Assembly: GCF_030504645.1 (NCBI RefSeq)
Contig: NZ_JAUKWQ010000001.1
Coordinates: 186,001-250,000 of the forward strand
Direction: 5' to 3'
DNA length: 64,000 nucleotides
From: Rhizobium oryzicola
Lineage (GTDB): Bacteria; Pseudomonadota; Alphaproteobacteria; Rhizobiales; Rhizobiaceae
The notes under the pieces are model-generated. The model was not told the DNA's origin and did no database searches. It was given only the letters and a program-made list of their open reading frames with translations. Below are positions 49,339 to 60,252 of the stretch, piece by piece. Made by a program: the position numbers and the translations under genes. Within the stretch, counting starts at the first letter, position 1; the number at the start of each line of letters is the position of its first letter.

Positions 49339-50330
49339 GCCGCGTCCCGCTGACTGGGGGTTTTCGCTTCGGTTGCACGCGGACGATCGGTAAAGATGGA
49401 TGGCAACTGGATGTAGTTCAGGCGGAGAACTTCATTGCGCCCGCGTGCGACGGAATCCAGAATGACGCCAGCCGTCAGAGATACAAAGGACAGTCCCATC
49501 AGCGCCAGCGACAGCATCCAGGTGGGCATCCGTGGCACGAGACCGGTTCTGAAATATTCCAGCAGCACCGGCGCGGAAAACAGCAGGCCCGTGAGGCAAA
49601 AGAACCCGGCAATGGTCGCAAAAAATGCGAACGGGCGCGTTTCCTTCACCAACATGGCAAACATGCGCAGGATTCGAAAGCCGTCACGGAAGGTGGACAG
49701 TTTCGAGTGCGAGCCTTCGGGGCGGCGGCCATAATCGAGTTCGAGTTCGCAGACCGGCAGTTTCAGCCGCGAGGCATGCACGGACATTTCCGTCTCGATC
49801 TCGAAACCGGGCGAAACAGCCGGGAAGCTTTTCACGAAGCGACGCGAAAAGGCACGGTAGCCGGAGAAGATGTCGGTGAAGTCAGTCCCGAACAGGTTTC
49901 GGTAGAGAATGTTGAACAGCCGGTTGCCGGTGGCGTGACCCTGCCGGCCGGCATCCGCATGCACGCCGCGCCTGGTGCCCACCACCATGTCGGCATTTTC
50001 CGTCAGCAGGGTGCGGATCAGTTCTTCGGCGTCTGAGGGTGCGTAGGTGCCGTCGCCATCGGCCATCACATAGATGTCGGCTTCGATATCGGCAAACATC
50101 CGGCGCACCACATGGCCTTTGCCCTGCCGCCGCTCGCGGCGCACTTCAGCACCGGCCAACATGGCAGCCAGTGCCGTGCCATCGGTGGAATTGTTGTCAT
50201 AGACATAGATGCGCGCTTCCGGCAGCGCGGCGCGAAAGCCGCGCACCACCGAGGCAATGGTCAGTGCCTCGTTATAACAAGGCAGAAGAACCGCAATCTC
50301 CAGAGAGGAGCCGGGCAGGGCACGATCCAT
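49335..50330 (-). CDS. GT2 glycosyltransferase, dolichol-phosphate-mannose-synthase-like, with membrane tail
   Basis: 331 aa from the ATG at 50330 (GAGTGG upstream); an ATG at 50363 adds 11 residues. GT-A domain with EIAVLLPCYNEALTIASVV, DNNSTDGT and the DXD-type motif YVMADGDGTYAPSDAEELI; then FTDIFSGYRAFSRRFV. Two C-terminal helices (about 225-245 and 265-285). Such enzymes transfer a sugar from a nucleotide to polyprenyl phosphate on the cytoplasmic face. First gene of the operon leading to the methyltransferase and flippase-like genes. Confidence 0.92.
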   Translation of the reverse strand: MDRALPGSSLEIAVLLPCYNEALTIASVVRGFRAALPEARIYVYDNNSTDGTALAAMLAGAEVRRERRQGKGHVVRRMFADIEADIYVMADGDGTYAPSDAEELIRTLLTENADMVVGTRRGVHADAGRQGHATGNRLFNILYRNLFGTDFTDIFSGYRAFSRRFVKSFPAVSPGFEIETEMSVHASRLKLPVCELELDYGRRPEGSHSKLSTFRDGFRILRMFAMLVKETRPFAFFATIAGFFCLTGLLFSAPVLLEYFRTGLVPRMPTWMLSLALMGLSFVSLTAGVILDSVARGRNEVLRLNYIQLPSIFTDRPRATEAKTPSQRDAA

Positions 50331-50488
50331 GATTTCCACTCGATACACGGCAAACCGGAGCATGCTCGCGCCGGCTCCAGGCTTTACTATTTCTTGAGAA
50401 GGTTAAGCTTAGGTTTCCGGCCGGAGCGGAGTTCGGCCTGATCGCTCGGATCGTCCCGCCGATGCAGGAAGTGGAAGGGGAACGGGCA

Positions 50489-52345
50489 ATGAGCCTGCCG
50501 ATGACCGACGAGGCCGCAATGAGTGGAACCCGCGGAAAGCCGACCGGCCTGTTTGGCCGCTTATGGCCCTCGGTGGCACTCTATGGCCTTGTTATCGTTG
50601 TTGCCATCTTCATCAACAACAAGTTCTCCTTCACCGACTATGTCGGGCCGGACAATGATGACTCAATGCGCCTCGTCGAGGTGCGTGACTTCCTGAACGG
50701 TCAGGGCTGGTTCGATATGGTCCAGCACCGCATGGGGCTGAACGGCGGCACGTTGATGCACTGGTCCCGTCTGATTGACCTGCCCATTGCGAGCCTGGTG
50801 CGCTTCTTCTCATTCTTCACGGCCAATCAGGAAGGAGCGGAAGCCATGGCGCTCACCGTCTGGCCGCTCTTTCTGTGTGTCCTGTTTTTAGGCGCCACCG
50901 GGCTTGGCGCGCGGCGCGCCGGCGGCATTTCGGCCATGCATATCGGCTTAGGCCTCGCCTGCCTGTTTACCTTCACCTGCATCCGCTATTATCCCGGTGC
51001 CGCTGATCATCACAATGTACAGATGGTGCTGATGATGACGGTCGCTGCCATGCTGATCGACCGCCGACGTTCGGGCGTCAGCCATATCATTGCGGGCTTG
51101 GCACTTTCCTACGCCATGGCAATCGGTGCGGAAACGGTGCCGATCGTGGCGGTGGCCTGCGTGGTGGTGGCGCTGCAATGGGCCTGGCATGGCGAAAGCT
51201 TCGGGCGCTCGGCCCGCGCCTTCGGCCTGTCGTTGTCGCTCTTTATTTCGCTCGCCTTCTTTGCCACCGTACCACCCCGTTCGTATGCCGCTGTCACCTG
51301 CGACAATCTCTCGCTCGGCTTTTATTCCCTGACGGCGATTGGCGGCGCAGGTCTCTTCTTCGCGGCCAGTGCCGGCAAGCGCTGGACGATGCGTGAACGG
51401 TTGGCATCCCTTGGGCTGCTGGGACTTGGTGTTGCGGGTTCCGCCGTATTGATTGCACCGCAATGCCTTGGCAACCCGCTCGGCAATCTCGATCCCATGC
51501 TGGCGGAGTTGTGGCTGAACAATGTTATGGAGGCGAAATCGGTTCTGGCCATCATGCGTGAAGATCCGGCCTCCGTTGGCGGCTTCTATGCGGCGGGCCT
51601 GCTGGCAATCGCGATCTGCATCTTCCGCGCCATTGATGGCAGGCGGCGCGAATTCCACCTGATCATGCTGGCATTGGTCGGCACCGCCTGGGGTATTTCG
51701 CTGGTGCAGGTACGCGGCGCGATGTTTTCCAATGCGCTCTCCATCCTGCCCCTGACGCTCCTGATCGATGATCTGCGCCGCCGTTCGCATGCGGACCCGG
51801 AAAATGCCAATGCGGGTCTTGCCTATATCCTTGGTGTCCTCGCCTCCGTTCCGGCGGTCTGGGCAGTGGGTGGCGTCCTGGCAGTCAAGGGAACAAGCGC
51901 GCTGTCGTCATCGGAAGTCGTCACGCGAACCGGCACGGCGATTTCGGAGAAAAGCCAATGCGGTGGACCGGACGATATGCAAAAGCTGGCCTCCTTCCCG
52001 ACAGGTGTGGTGGCTGCTCCGTCAAACAACGGCGCATTTATCTTGCGTTACACACCCCATCACATTCTGGCTGCGCCCTATCACCGAAACCAGGGCGGCA
52101 TGCTGACCGAGCTGCATATCGGTCTTGCCAAGCCTTCGGAAGCAGAAGCATTTTTGCGGGGCGCGGGTGTGACGATCCTCGCCTATTGCCACGACGACGG
52201 CGAAACGCTCTATCTTGCCCGCATGAAGCCCGACGGCCTCTACGCCTCGCTGGCGAAGGGCAAGATACCGGATTACCTATATCCCCTGCCGAACGCCTCG
52301 GAAACGGGAACCCGCTTCTTCGCGGTCCTGCCGCCCAGGAAGTAG
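50489..52345 (+). CDS. Large GT-C-like integral membrane protein
   Basis: 618 aa from the ATG at 50489 (GGGGAACGGG upstream); an ATG at 50462 is possible. About 11 transmembrane helices. The first periplasmic loop holds an acidic cluster GPDNDDSMRLVEVRDF (Asp55, Asp57, Asp58), where GT-C enzymes place the catalytic base. A second loop has DHHN (173-176). The hydrophilic C-terminal domain (about 450-618) has two Cys. These features recall GT66 oligosaccharyltransferases and other GT-C enzymes that use lipid-linked sugars. Divergent from the GT2 operon, with 158 bp between. Confidence 0.7.
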   Translation: MSLPMTDEAAMSGTRGKPTGLFGRLWPSVALYGLVIVVAIFINNKFSFTDYVGPDNDDSMRLVEVRDFLNGQGWFDMVQHRMGLNGGTLMHWSRLIDLPIASLVRFFSFFTANQEGAEAMALTVWPLFLCVLFLGATGLGARRAGGISAMHIGLGLACLFTFTCIRYYPGAADHHNVQMVLMMTVAAMLIDRRRSGVSHIIAGLALSYAMAIGAETVPIVAVACVVVALQWAWHGESFGRSARAFGLSLSLFISLAFFATVPPRSYAAVTCDNLSLGFYSLTAIGGAGLFFAASAGKRWTMRERLASLGLLGLGVAGSAVLIAPQCLGNPLGNLDPMLAELWLNNVMEAKSVLAIMREDPASVGGFYAAGLLAIAICIFRAIDGRRREFHLIMLALVGTAWGISLVQVRGAMFSNALSILPLTLLIDDLRRRSHADPENANAGLAYILGVLASVPAVWAVGGVLAVKGTSALSSSEVVTRTGTAISEKSQCGGPDDMQKLASFPTGVVAAPSNNGAFILRYTPHHILAAPYHRNQGGMLTELHIGLAKPSEAEAFLRGAGVTILAYCHDDGETLYLARMKPDGLYASLAKGKIPDYLYPLPNASETGTRFFAVLPPRK

Positions 52346-52346
52346 A

Positions 52347-52586
52347 TCAGGCTGCGCGTCGGCGCACTTCGCGAATGATGTGCCCGCCCAGCAGCATGGC
52401 AACCCCGAGGTTGAAGCCAAGGATCGCGATCCACAGCCCCATCAGAGGCAGTGCGGCGGGCGAAACAATGCAGGCAGCGGCAAAGACCAGCGGAATCATG
52501 AGCCCGGTTATCACAAGCGTACCGGTAGAGCGGGTGGCGGCACTGGCAAGACCAAGCGCGGCCGCGATTGAGAACAGCATCTTCAA
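52347..52586 (-). CDS. Small two-helix membrane protein
   Basis: 79 aa with helices at about 21-42 and 46-66, and a basic C-terminus (IIREVRRRAA). No family recognised. Its stop lies 1 bp after the convergent GT-C-like gene. It could be a subunit of the membrane system upstream or independent. Confidence 0.6.
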   Translation of the reverse strand: MKMLFSIAAALGLASAATRSTGTLVITGLMIPLVFAAACIVSPAALPLMGLWIAILGFNLGVAMLLGGHIIREVRRRAA

Positions 52587-52798
52587 GTCTCCTTCTGGCT
52601 GTTCGAAAAACCTGTCCAGCCTTTAGGACATGACACTCTAACGGATTCTGACGCCGTATGGTTGCGAGATCCTTTGTTTGCCTGCATCTTTAACGGTTGC
52701 TGAAGCGCCCATTTCGCATTTTATGGAATGGCCATTGTCCCCGGAAAATCAGCGTCGCTGCGCGTGAAAATCCCGGCCGGATGGGATAAGGAAGAGCC

Positions 52799-54409
52799 AT
52801 GACCTTTTCATTTCCCAGCGACACGCCTTCCAATGTTGCCGAACTCACCGTTTCGGAGCTGTCCGGCTCCATCAAGCGGACGGTGGAAACAGCCTTTGAC
52901 CATGTGCGGGTGCGCGGCGAAATCTCCGGCTATCGCGGACCGCATTCCTCCGGCCATGCCTATTTCGCGCTGAAGGACGACAAGGCGCGCATCGATGCCG
53001 TCATCTGGAAGGGCACCTTCAGCCGTCTGCGCTTTCGCCCGGAAGAGGGCATGGAGGTGATCGCGACCGGCAAGATCACCACCTTCCCCGGCTCATCCAA
53101 ATACCAGATCGTCATCGAGGCGCTGGAACCAGCGGGTGCCGGCGCGCTGATGGCGCTGCTGGAAGAGCGCAAGCGCAAGCTTTCGGCGGAAGGCTTGTTC
53201 GACCAGGAGCGCAAGCGCAAACTGCCCTTCATGCCGAAGGTGATCGGCGTGGTGACTTCGCCGACCGGCGCCGTCATCCGTGACATCCTGCACCGCATCG
53301 CCGACCGCTTTCCCGTGCATGTGGTGGTCTGGCCGGTGAAGGTGCAGGGGGAGGGTTCGGGCGAAGAGGTGGCAAATGCCATTCGCGGCTTCAACGGGCT
53401 CGATCCGCTGGGGCCGGTGCGGCGACCCGATGTGCTGATCGTCGCGCGCGGCGGCGGCAGCCTGGAGGATCTCTGGAGCTTCAATGATGAGATCGTGGTG
53501 CGTGCCGCGGCCGAAAGCGACATCCCGCTGATTTCGGCAGTCGGCCACGAGACGGACTGGACGCTGATCGATTACGCAGCCGATGTGCGGGCACCGACGC
53601 CCACAGGTGCGGCGGAAATGGCCGTGCCTGTCAAAGCCGAACTCGATGCGCAACTGGCCAGCCTGACGGCGCGCCTTTCCGGCAGCACGTCCCGGCAGAT
53701 GGACAATCGCCGTCAGTCGCTGAGGGCGCTCGTGCGGGCGCTGCCGTCCCTCGACCAGCTGCTGGCGCTGCCGCGCCGCCGGTTTGATGAGGCCGCAGCC
53801 GGTCTCGGGCGCGGGCTGGAAAAGACCGCCATTGCCAAGCGCCGCAGTTTTGAGCGCGCGACCGCTGGCCTGCGCCTGGAGCTTTTGACGAACCGGCTGG
53901 CCGAGCGTCGACGCCACATTGGCGAGCAGATCCTGCGCAAGGAACGCTGCCTGGAACGCAAGCTGCTGGGCGAGCGCGGGCGCATTGCCAAGGCCGATGC
54001 GGCGCTATCGGCGCTTCCCGCGCGGCTGGAGGCCAATATCCGCCGCGAGCGCCAGCATGTGGCATCGCTCGTCCGTCATGCGGATACGGCGATATCGCAT
54101 GCCTTGAGCCGCAGCCGTGCCGCCATTGTGGCGCAGGACCGGGTGCTGCAATCGCTTTCCTACAAGAATGTGCTGAAGCGCGGCTATGCCGTCATTCGCG
54201 GCGAGGATGACAAGCCAGTCACGCGGGCGGCCGAGATCAACCTCGGCCAGACGCTTTCTATCGAATTCGCCGATGGCCGCGTCGCCGCCACCGCTGGGGA
54301 AGGCGTCGATCCCCCGGTCACGCCACCGCAAGCGGCCTCTGCACCCCCGAAGAAGAAAGTGACGAAGCCGGTGCCGCCGGACGGATCGCAGCAGGGTAGC
54401 CTCTTCTAG
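52799..54409 (+). CDS. xseA: Exodeoxyribonuclease VII large subunit
   Basis: 536 aa. N-terminal OB-fold (about 20-115, [25 protein letters not shown]), catalytic core ([50 protein letters not shown]) and a long Arg-rich helical stretch. The C-terminal tail is Pro/Lys-rich ([10 protein letters not shown]). It degrades single-stranded DNA with XseB; no xseB gene lies in the window. Confidence 0.96.
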   Translation: MTFSFPSDTPSNVAELTVSELSGSIKRTVETAFDHVRVRGEISGYRGPHSSGHAYFALKDDKARIDAVIWKGTFSRLRFRPEEGMEVIATGKITTFPGSSKYQIVIEALEPAGAGALMALLEERKRKLSAEGLFDQERKRKLPFMPKVIGVVTSPTGAVIRDILHRIADRFPVHVVVWPVKVQGEGSGEEVANAIRGFNGLDPLGPVRRPDVLIVARGGGSLEDLWSFNDEIVVRAAAESDIPLISAVGHETDWTLIDYAADVRAPTPTGAAEMAVPVKAELDAQLASLTARLSGSTSRQMDNRRQSLRALVRALPSLDQLLALPRRRFDEAAAGLGRGLEKTAIAKRRSFERATAGLRLELLTNRLAERRRHIGEQILRKERCLERKLLGERGRIAKADAALSALPARLEANIRRERQHVASLVRHADTAISHALSRSRAAIVAQDRVLQSLSYKNVLKRGYAVIRGEDDKPVTRAAEINLGQTLSIEFADGRVAATAGEGVDPPVTPPQAASAPPKKKVTKPVPPDGSQQGSLF

Positions 54410-54528
54410 GACCGAAGCGCACCTTGGCGTATGGCCGGAAATGTCCGCTCTTCGTCCGTCAGCCGCCTTTTGTCCTTGTGTCAAAAGCCTAGTCTCATGC
54501 TAGTCTTTCAAACCAAGGAGAGCCCAAA

Positions 54529-55089
54529 ATGTCCGCATCCGATACCGCCCTCATCGTCATCGATGTGCAGCAATCCTTTCCCCATCGTCCCTATTGGGAT
54601 GTTGCCGACGTGCCGCGTTACCTGGAGCGCCAGCAGGCGCTGATCGATGGCGCCGTGGCCGAAGGCATTCCGGTCATACAGATTTTTCATGTCGAAGATG
54701 AAGTTGCCTTCTCCAAGGAGAGTGGCAATATCAGGACACTGGATGGCATCACGATCAATCCAACCCGTATTTTCGAAAAGGGCCGTCACTCGGCCATGGT
54801 CGGCACCGGGTTGGATGTTTGGCTGACCTCGAACGGAATCCGCAACCTCATCATCTCGGGCATCCGCACGGAGCAGTGCTGCGAAACCACCACGCGTCAT
54901 GCATCCGATCTCGGCTTCAAGGTGACCTATGTGGCCGAGGCGACGCTGACCTTCCCGATGATTGATGCCAATGGCGTCACACACTCGCCCGCGGATATCC
55001 GGGCTCACACCGCCATGGTGCTGAAGGATCGCTTCGCCCGCATCGCCACCGTGGAAGAGGCGCTCGGCGCCCGCAAGCTTGCCGCATGA
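54529..55089 (+). CDS. Isochorismatase-fold cysteine hydrolase
   Basis: 186 aa with good RBS (AAGGAG). Catalytic triad Asp12 (IVIDVQQSF), Lys84 (EKGRHS) and Cys117 (GIRTEQCCETT). Family members include nicotinamidases, carbamoyl-type amidases and isochorismatases; substrate unknown. Its ATGA stop overlaps the GlxA-type regulator, implying joint regulation. Confidence 0.88.
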   Translation: MSASDTALIVIDVQQSFPHRPYWDVADVPRYLERQQALIDGAVAEGIPVIQIFHVEDEVAFSKESGNIRTLDGITINPTRIFEKGRHSAMVGTGLDVWLTSNGIRNLIISGIRTEQCCETTTRHASDLGFKVTYVAEATLTFPMIDANGVTHSPADIRAHTAMVLKDRFARIATVEEALGARKLAA

Positions 55090-56078
55090 GCAAGCGAGAG
55101 GACGACGCGACCGTTACCATTCCCGTGCTGATGGTCGTGCCGCCGCACGCGCTGCTTCTGGATATCGCAGGACCGATGGAGGTTCTGCGCTATGCCAACC
55201 AGGCGCAGGATGCCCTGCGCTTCGCGTGCCGCTATATCTCGGCGAAGCCGCGCCAGATGACATCGATCGGGCTGACCTTGGACGGGCTGGAGCCGCTGCC
55301 GGAAACATTGCCCGACAATGCCCTGCTGGTCGTTTCCGGCGCGCCCTCCGTCGTGCCCGATGAGGTGGCGGTGGAGCGCGAGCGGCGCGAACTGGCCCGC
55401 TGGATGAAAAGCGCGGTCCGGCCCGATACGCGGATCGCCAGTATCTGCTCCGGTGCGCTGCTGGTGGCGGAGGCCGGCTTGATGGAGGGACGGCACTGCA
55501 CCACCCATGCCGATTGCATTGCCGATCTCAGAAGGCTTGCCCCCACCGCCGATGTGGCGGAAAACCGGCTTTACGTGGAAGACGGCAACTGCTTTTCCAG
55601 CGCCGGCATCTCCACCGGCATCGACCTCATGCTGCACATCGTGGCGCAACTGACCTCGGCGCAGGTGGCGCTTTCCTGCGCCCGCAAGATGGTGATCTAT
55701 CTGCGCCGCAGCGGCAGCGATCCGCAGATTTCGCCCTGGCTTTCCGGCCGCAACCACATTCACCCCGCCATTCACCGGGTGCAGGATGCGATCATGGCCG
55801 ATCCTTCCCGCGACTGGTCGGTGGCGGGTCTGTCCGAGCTTGCGCATTTGAGCGAGCGACATCTGTCGCGCCTGTTTCGTGAACATGCGGGCCTGTCGCT
55901 GATCGATTACGTCAACCTGATGCGAGTGACACTGGCGCGTGATATCATCAGCCAGACGCGGCTTGATCTGGAAAACGTCGCCGCCCGCACGGGCTTTGCC
56001 TCCGCCCGCCATCTGCGCCGGGTCTGGAGCCAGCATTACGGGTCGCCGCCCAGCCAGTTCCGCGGGGCATCTGCCTGA
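55086..56078 (+). CDS. GlxA-family regulator (DJ-1/PfpI + AraC)
   Basis: 330 aa. N-terminal DJ-1/PfpI-like domain (about 12-195; nucleophile region SICSGALLVAEAG) and C-terminal AraC/XylS DNA-binding domain (about 220-325; two HTH, WSVAGLSELAHLSERHLSRLF and LENVAARTGFASARHLRRVW). Coupled with the cysteine hydrolase gene, which is likely a target. Confidence 0.92.
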   Translation: MSKREDDATVTIPVLMVVPPHALLLDIAGPMEVLRYANQAQDALRFACRYISAKPRQMTSIGLTLDGLEPLPETLPDNALLVVSGAPSVVPDEVAVERERRELARWMKSAVRPDTRIASICSGALLVAEAGLMEGRHCTTHADCIADLRRLAPTADVAENRLYVEDGNCFSSAGISTGIDLMLHIVAQLTSAQVALSCARKMVIYLRRSGSDPQISPWLSGRNHIHPAIHRVQDAIMADPSRDWSVAGLSELAHLSERHLSRLFREHAGLSLIDYVNLMRVTLARDIISQTRLDLENVAARTGFASARHLRRVWSQHYGSPPSQFRGASA

Positions 56079-56173
56079 GCTATCAATTGATTTGAATGGA
56101 ACATCACTTCCCGAAGGGATAGCCTCGGCCCATATCCATGCCAAAACCATTCCCTTCAGGAGGACATTACTTC

Positions 56174-57124
56174 ATGCAATTGCGCCCGCTTGGCCGCACC
56201 GGCCTTTCCATCGCGCCCGTCGTTTTCGGCGGCAATGTCTTCGGCTGGACAGCCGATGAAAAGACCTCCTTCGACCTGCTCGACCGTTTCTTCGACGCAG
56301 GCTTCAACACCATCGACACGGCGGATGTCTACTCGCGCTGGGCGCCCGGCCATATCGGCGGCGAATCGGAGACCATCATCGGCAAGTGGCTGAAGCGCGG
56401 CGGCGTTGCCCGCGACAAGGCGGTTATCGTCACCAAGGTCGGCTCCGACATGGGCCAGGGCAAGGTGGATCTTTCGGCCAAGTGGATCGAGAAGGCCGTC
56501 GAGGATTCGCTGAAGCGGCTGCAGACCGATTACATCGATCTCTACCTCTCCCACTGGCCGGACCCGGCGACCCCTTACGAGGAAACGCTTTCGGCCTTCG
56601 AGAAGCTGAAAAAGGCTGGCAAGATCCGCGCCATCGGCTGCTCCAACCTGGATGCCGACCAGCTGAAAGCCTCCTTCGAGGCGGCTGCGAAAAACGGCCT
56701 GCCGCGCTATGACGTGATCCAGCCCGAATACAATCTCTATACCCGCAACAAGTTCGAGGGCCCCCTGGCGGATCTCTGCATCGCCGAAGAGATCGGCGTG
56801 ATCAGCTATTATGCACTGGCCGCCGGCTTCCTCACCGGCAAATACCGCAAGAAGGAAGACACGGAAGGTGTGGCTCGTGGCTACCGGGTCGGCGATTATC
56901 TGAACGAGAAGGGCCTGAAGATCCTCTCCGCGCTCGACAATATCTCCGTCGAAGTGGATGCATCGCCCGCATCGATCGCCATTGCCTGGGTGGCCCACCG
57001 TCCGGGCATTACCGCGCCGATTGCCTCTGCCACTTCGCTTCGCCAGATGGAAGCATTGATTGCCGCAGGCTCACTGACACTGTCCGCCGACCAGATGCAG
57101 GCGCTCAACGAGGCAGGTGCCTGA
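56174..57124 (+). CDS. Aldo/keto reductase
   Basis: 316 aa from the ATG at 56174 (AGGAGG 10 bases upstream). TIM-barrel NADPH-dependent oxidoreductase. Catalytic tetrad: Asp and Tyr in NTIDTADVYSRW, Lys in VIVTKVG, His in YLSHWPDP. C-terminal cofactor contact PIASATSLRQMEAL. Substrate unknown. A GNAT gene follows after 2 bp. Confidence 0.9.
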   Translation: MQLRPLGRTGLSIAPVVFGGNVFGWTADEKTSFDLLDRFFDAGFNTIDTADVYSRWAPGHIGGESETIIGKWLKRGGVARDKAVIVTKVGSDMGQGKVDLSAKWIEKAVEDSLKRLQTDYIDLYLSHWPDPATPYEETLSAFEKLKKAGKIRAIGCSNLDADQLKASFEAAAKNGLPRYDVIQPEYNLYTRNKFEGPLADLCIAEEIGVISYYALAAGFLTGKYRKKEDTEGVARGYRVGDYLNEKGLKILSALDNISVEVDASPASIAIAWVAHRPGITAPIASATSLRQMEALIAAGSLTLSADQMQALNEAGA

Positions 57125-57126
57125 TC

Positions 57127-57570
57127 ATGACGGTGACGATACGCGATGCCCGCTCGGCGGATGAAGCCGCCTGGCGCGACCTCTGGGCTGCCTATCTGGC
57201 GTTTTATAAGGTGACGGTCTCTGACGAGATCACCGCCTCCACCTGGGGCAAGACCATGAATCCGGACAGCGCCATCTTCATGCGCGTGGCCGAGGTGGAC
57301 GGAAAGCTTGCCGGCTTTGCCCTCTGCCTTACCCATGAAGGCACCTGGATCCTGGGCAGGGATTGCTACCTTGAAGATCTGTTCGTGGATGAAAGCCAGC
57401 GCGGCAAGGGTATTGGCCGCGCTTTGCTCGATGATCTCGTGGCACTTTCCAGAGAGAACGGCTGGTCGAGGCTTTACTGGCACACGGCGGAAGACAATGC
57501 GACGGCGCGCAAGCTCTACGATTCCTTCGTGAAATCCGATGGGCATGTGCGCTACAGGATTAGCTTTTAA
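57127..57570 (+). CDS. GNAT-family N-acetyltransferase
   Basis: 147 aa. Acetyl-CoA-binding motif VDESQRGKGIGRALLDDLV, preceded by an AxGFAL strand (LAGFALCLTHEG) and followed by YWHTAEDNATARKLYDSF. Typical size and shape. Substrate unknown. Cotranscribed with the aldo/keto reductase (2-bp gap). Confidence 0.88.
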   Translation: MTVTIRDARSADEAAWRDLWAAYLAFYKVTVSDEITASTWGKTMNPDSAIFMRVAEVDGKLAGFALCLTHEGTWILGRDCYLEDLFVDESQRGKGIGRALLDDLVALSRENGWSRLYWHTAEDNATARKLYDSFVKSDGHVRYRISF

Positions 57571-57590
57571 AGCTCTTCGCCGCTTGGTTG

Positions 57591-57653
57591 CCCCCCTCTG
57601 TCCTGCCGGGCATCTCCCCCACAAGGGGGGATGCCCGGCAGGACAGAGGGGGG
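57591..57653. repeat. Long rhizobial-type intergenic palindrome
   Basis: Bases 57591-57613 (CCCCCCTCTGTCCTGCCGGGCAT) and 57631-57653 are exact reverse complements over 23 bp. Inner CTCCCC and GGGGGG extend the stem with one mismatch and a short loop. It lies between two convergent genes, 20 bp after the GNAT stop. Could terminate both transcripts. Confidence 0.85.
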
Positions 57654-57690
57654 TGCTGGCAAGGCAAGCTCCAACGTACCGTCTCGCCCA

Positions 57691-58581
57691 TCATCCACGA
57701 TACCGAAAGAAATCCACGAAAGCTCTCAGCGGCGGCCGCATCTGACGCCGGGAGGGGTAATAGATGTAGAAGCCGTCAAAGGGTGGGCACCAGTCTTCCA
57801 GCACCCGGATCAGTTGGCCTTGGGCGATGTCTTCGTCCACGCGCCGGTCGAAGATGAAGGCCAGACCGACGCCATCCAGCGCCGCAGGGCGCATCATCGT
57901 CTGGTCAGACAGGATCAGCGGCCCGGAGACATCCACGATCAGCGGCTTGCCGTCCTTTTCCAACTCCCAACGATAGATCAGTCCGCTGGAAAAACGGCGG
58001 CGGACGCAGCGATGGCCGATCAGGTCGCGCGGATGCTGCGGCATGGGTCTGTCCGCGAAATAGGCGGGCGAGCCGACAATCGCGCCGCGCCAGGGGCCGC
58101 TGGCGCGAACCGCGATCATATCCGCCTCCAGATGTTCGCCGAGCCTCAGTCCCGCATCGCAACCTTGCTCGACGATATCCTCGAAACGGTCCGCATGCCT
58201 GAGGTCAAGCTCTATATCCGGGTATAGCCGCAGGAATTCGGCGAGACGCGGCAGGATCAGTTCTTCTGCCGCCAGCATGGGCATGGTGATGCGAAGGGGG
58301 CCAGCGGGGCGGTCCCGGTTCTCCGTAATGCTTTCGATCGTTGCGGCGATCTCGGAGAGCGCCGGCGTCAGCCGCTCGATCAGTCGCCGTCCTTCCTCGG
58401 TCGGCGCGACACTGCGCGTGGTTCGCTGCAACAGGCGAATGCCGAGGCTTTCCTCCAAAGCGGAAACGGCATGGCTGACAGCGGAGGGCGCGATGGAGAG
58501 TTCCGCCGCCGCTTTTCGGAAGCTTTTATGCTCTGCCACGGCGGCGAGAACGGCAAGTTGGGAAAGCTGGGTTCTGTTCAT
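57691..58581 (-). CDS. LysR-family transcriptional regulator
   Basis: 296 aa from the ATG at 58581; the longer frame lacks the family N-terminus. HTH at 1-60 (LSQLAVLAAVAEHKSFRKAAAELSIAPSAVSHAVSALEESLG) and a LysR_substrate domain. It is divergent from an aldo/keto reductase, the probable target, and an inverted repeat overlaps its start codon. Confidence 0.93.
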   Translation of the reverse strand: MNRTQLSQLAVLAAVAEHKSFRKAAAELSIAPSAVSHAVSALEESLGIRLLQRTTRSVAPTEEGRRLIERLTPALSEIAATIESITENRDRPAGPLRITMPMLAAEELILPRLAEFLRLYPDIELDLRHADRFEDIVEQGCDAGLRLGEHLEADMIAVRASGPWRGAIVGSPAYFADRPMPQHPRDLIGHRCVRRRFSSGLIYRWELEKDGKPLIVDVSGPLILSDQTMMRPAALDGVGLAFIFDRRVDEDIAQGQLIRVLEDWCPPFDGFYIYYPSRRQMRPPLRAFVDFFRYRG

Positions 58582-58601
58582 TGTTCGAAATGATAGAACA
58601 A
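58581..58601. promoter_or_regulatory. LysR-type operator candidate
   Basis: TTGTTC-N9-GAACAA, which includes the T-N11-A pattern of LysR operators. It touches the LysR start codon (58579-58581) and lies 98 bp upstream of the aldo/keto reductase gene. Confidence 0.5.
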
Positions 58602-58647
58602 CCCACACGAAATTGCAGCCGTTTTCCTTCAGCTTCCGCTGCTCTAG

Positions 58648-59694
<1,047 letters not shown>

Positions 59695-59826
59695 CGCCGA
59701 TAGGGCTGCCGGTGCAGGCAAAGGCAAACATGACTACACAGTGGGGCGGGTACTGCCGCCCCTTCGCAACCTTTGGTCCAGCAATCGGAATGGCTCAACG
59801 CGAACTGCGGACCAGCTTTGAAGATG

Positions 59827-60216
59827 TCAGGTGGAGAGAGCGGCAAATCCTTTCGGCAGTGAAACCCAGATCACGGTTTGTGCTTCCGGCGAATGGCGGG
59901 AGAGGTGGCCCTTGCCATGCGTATCCTCCACCAGCACGAAGCTGCCCGCTGAAACCTGGCGTTTCTCTCCATCGCTCGTTTCGTACTCCACCGAACCATC
60001 CAGCCTGATCGTCAGAACCGGTTCGGGCAGCGTGTGCCAGGAAACCTCACGCAGGCCCGCCGGGATATGGGTGATGCGAAGGCGTGAAGCGGGATAGCTG
60101 GCGGTCACCGCGAAGGAGGCTGCATCGGGATGAACGGCGATCTCGGTCGTCGGGAATTCAACCTCATCAAAATGCGATTCTCCGTCCGGCGTGGCATAGA
60201 TGCGCAGGCATTTCAT
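59827..60216 (-). CDS. Cupin-domain protein
   Basis: 129 aa. A single conserved beta-barrel: SWHTLPEPVLTIRLDGSVEYETSDGEKRQVSAGSFVLVEDTHGKGHLSRHSPE. Metal-ligand His residues are fewer than in typical enzymes (one His in motif 2, GHLSRH). Function unknown; small cupins of this type act as isomerases, dioxygenases or binding proteins. Convergent with the aldo/keto reductase; downstream of the MarR gene. Confidence 0.82.
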   Translation of the reverse strand: MKCLRIYATPDGESHFDEVEFPTTEIAVHPDAASFAVTASYPASRLRITHIPAGLREVSWHTLPEPVLTIRLDGSVEYETSDGEKRQVSAGSFVLVEDTHGKGHLSRHSPEAQTVIWVSLPKGFAALST

Positions 60217-60252
60217 CAGGCAAGCTCCTCATTGAGAGCGCAGATTTCCAAG

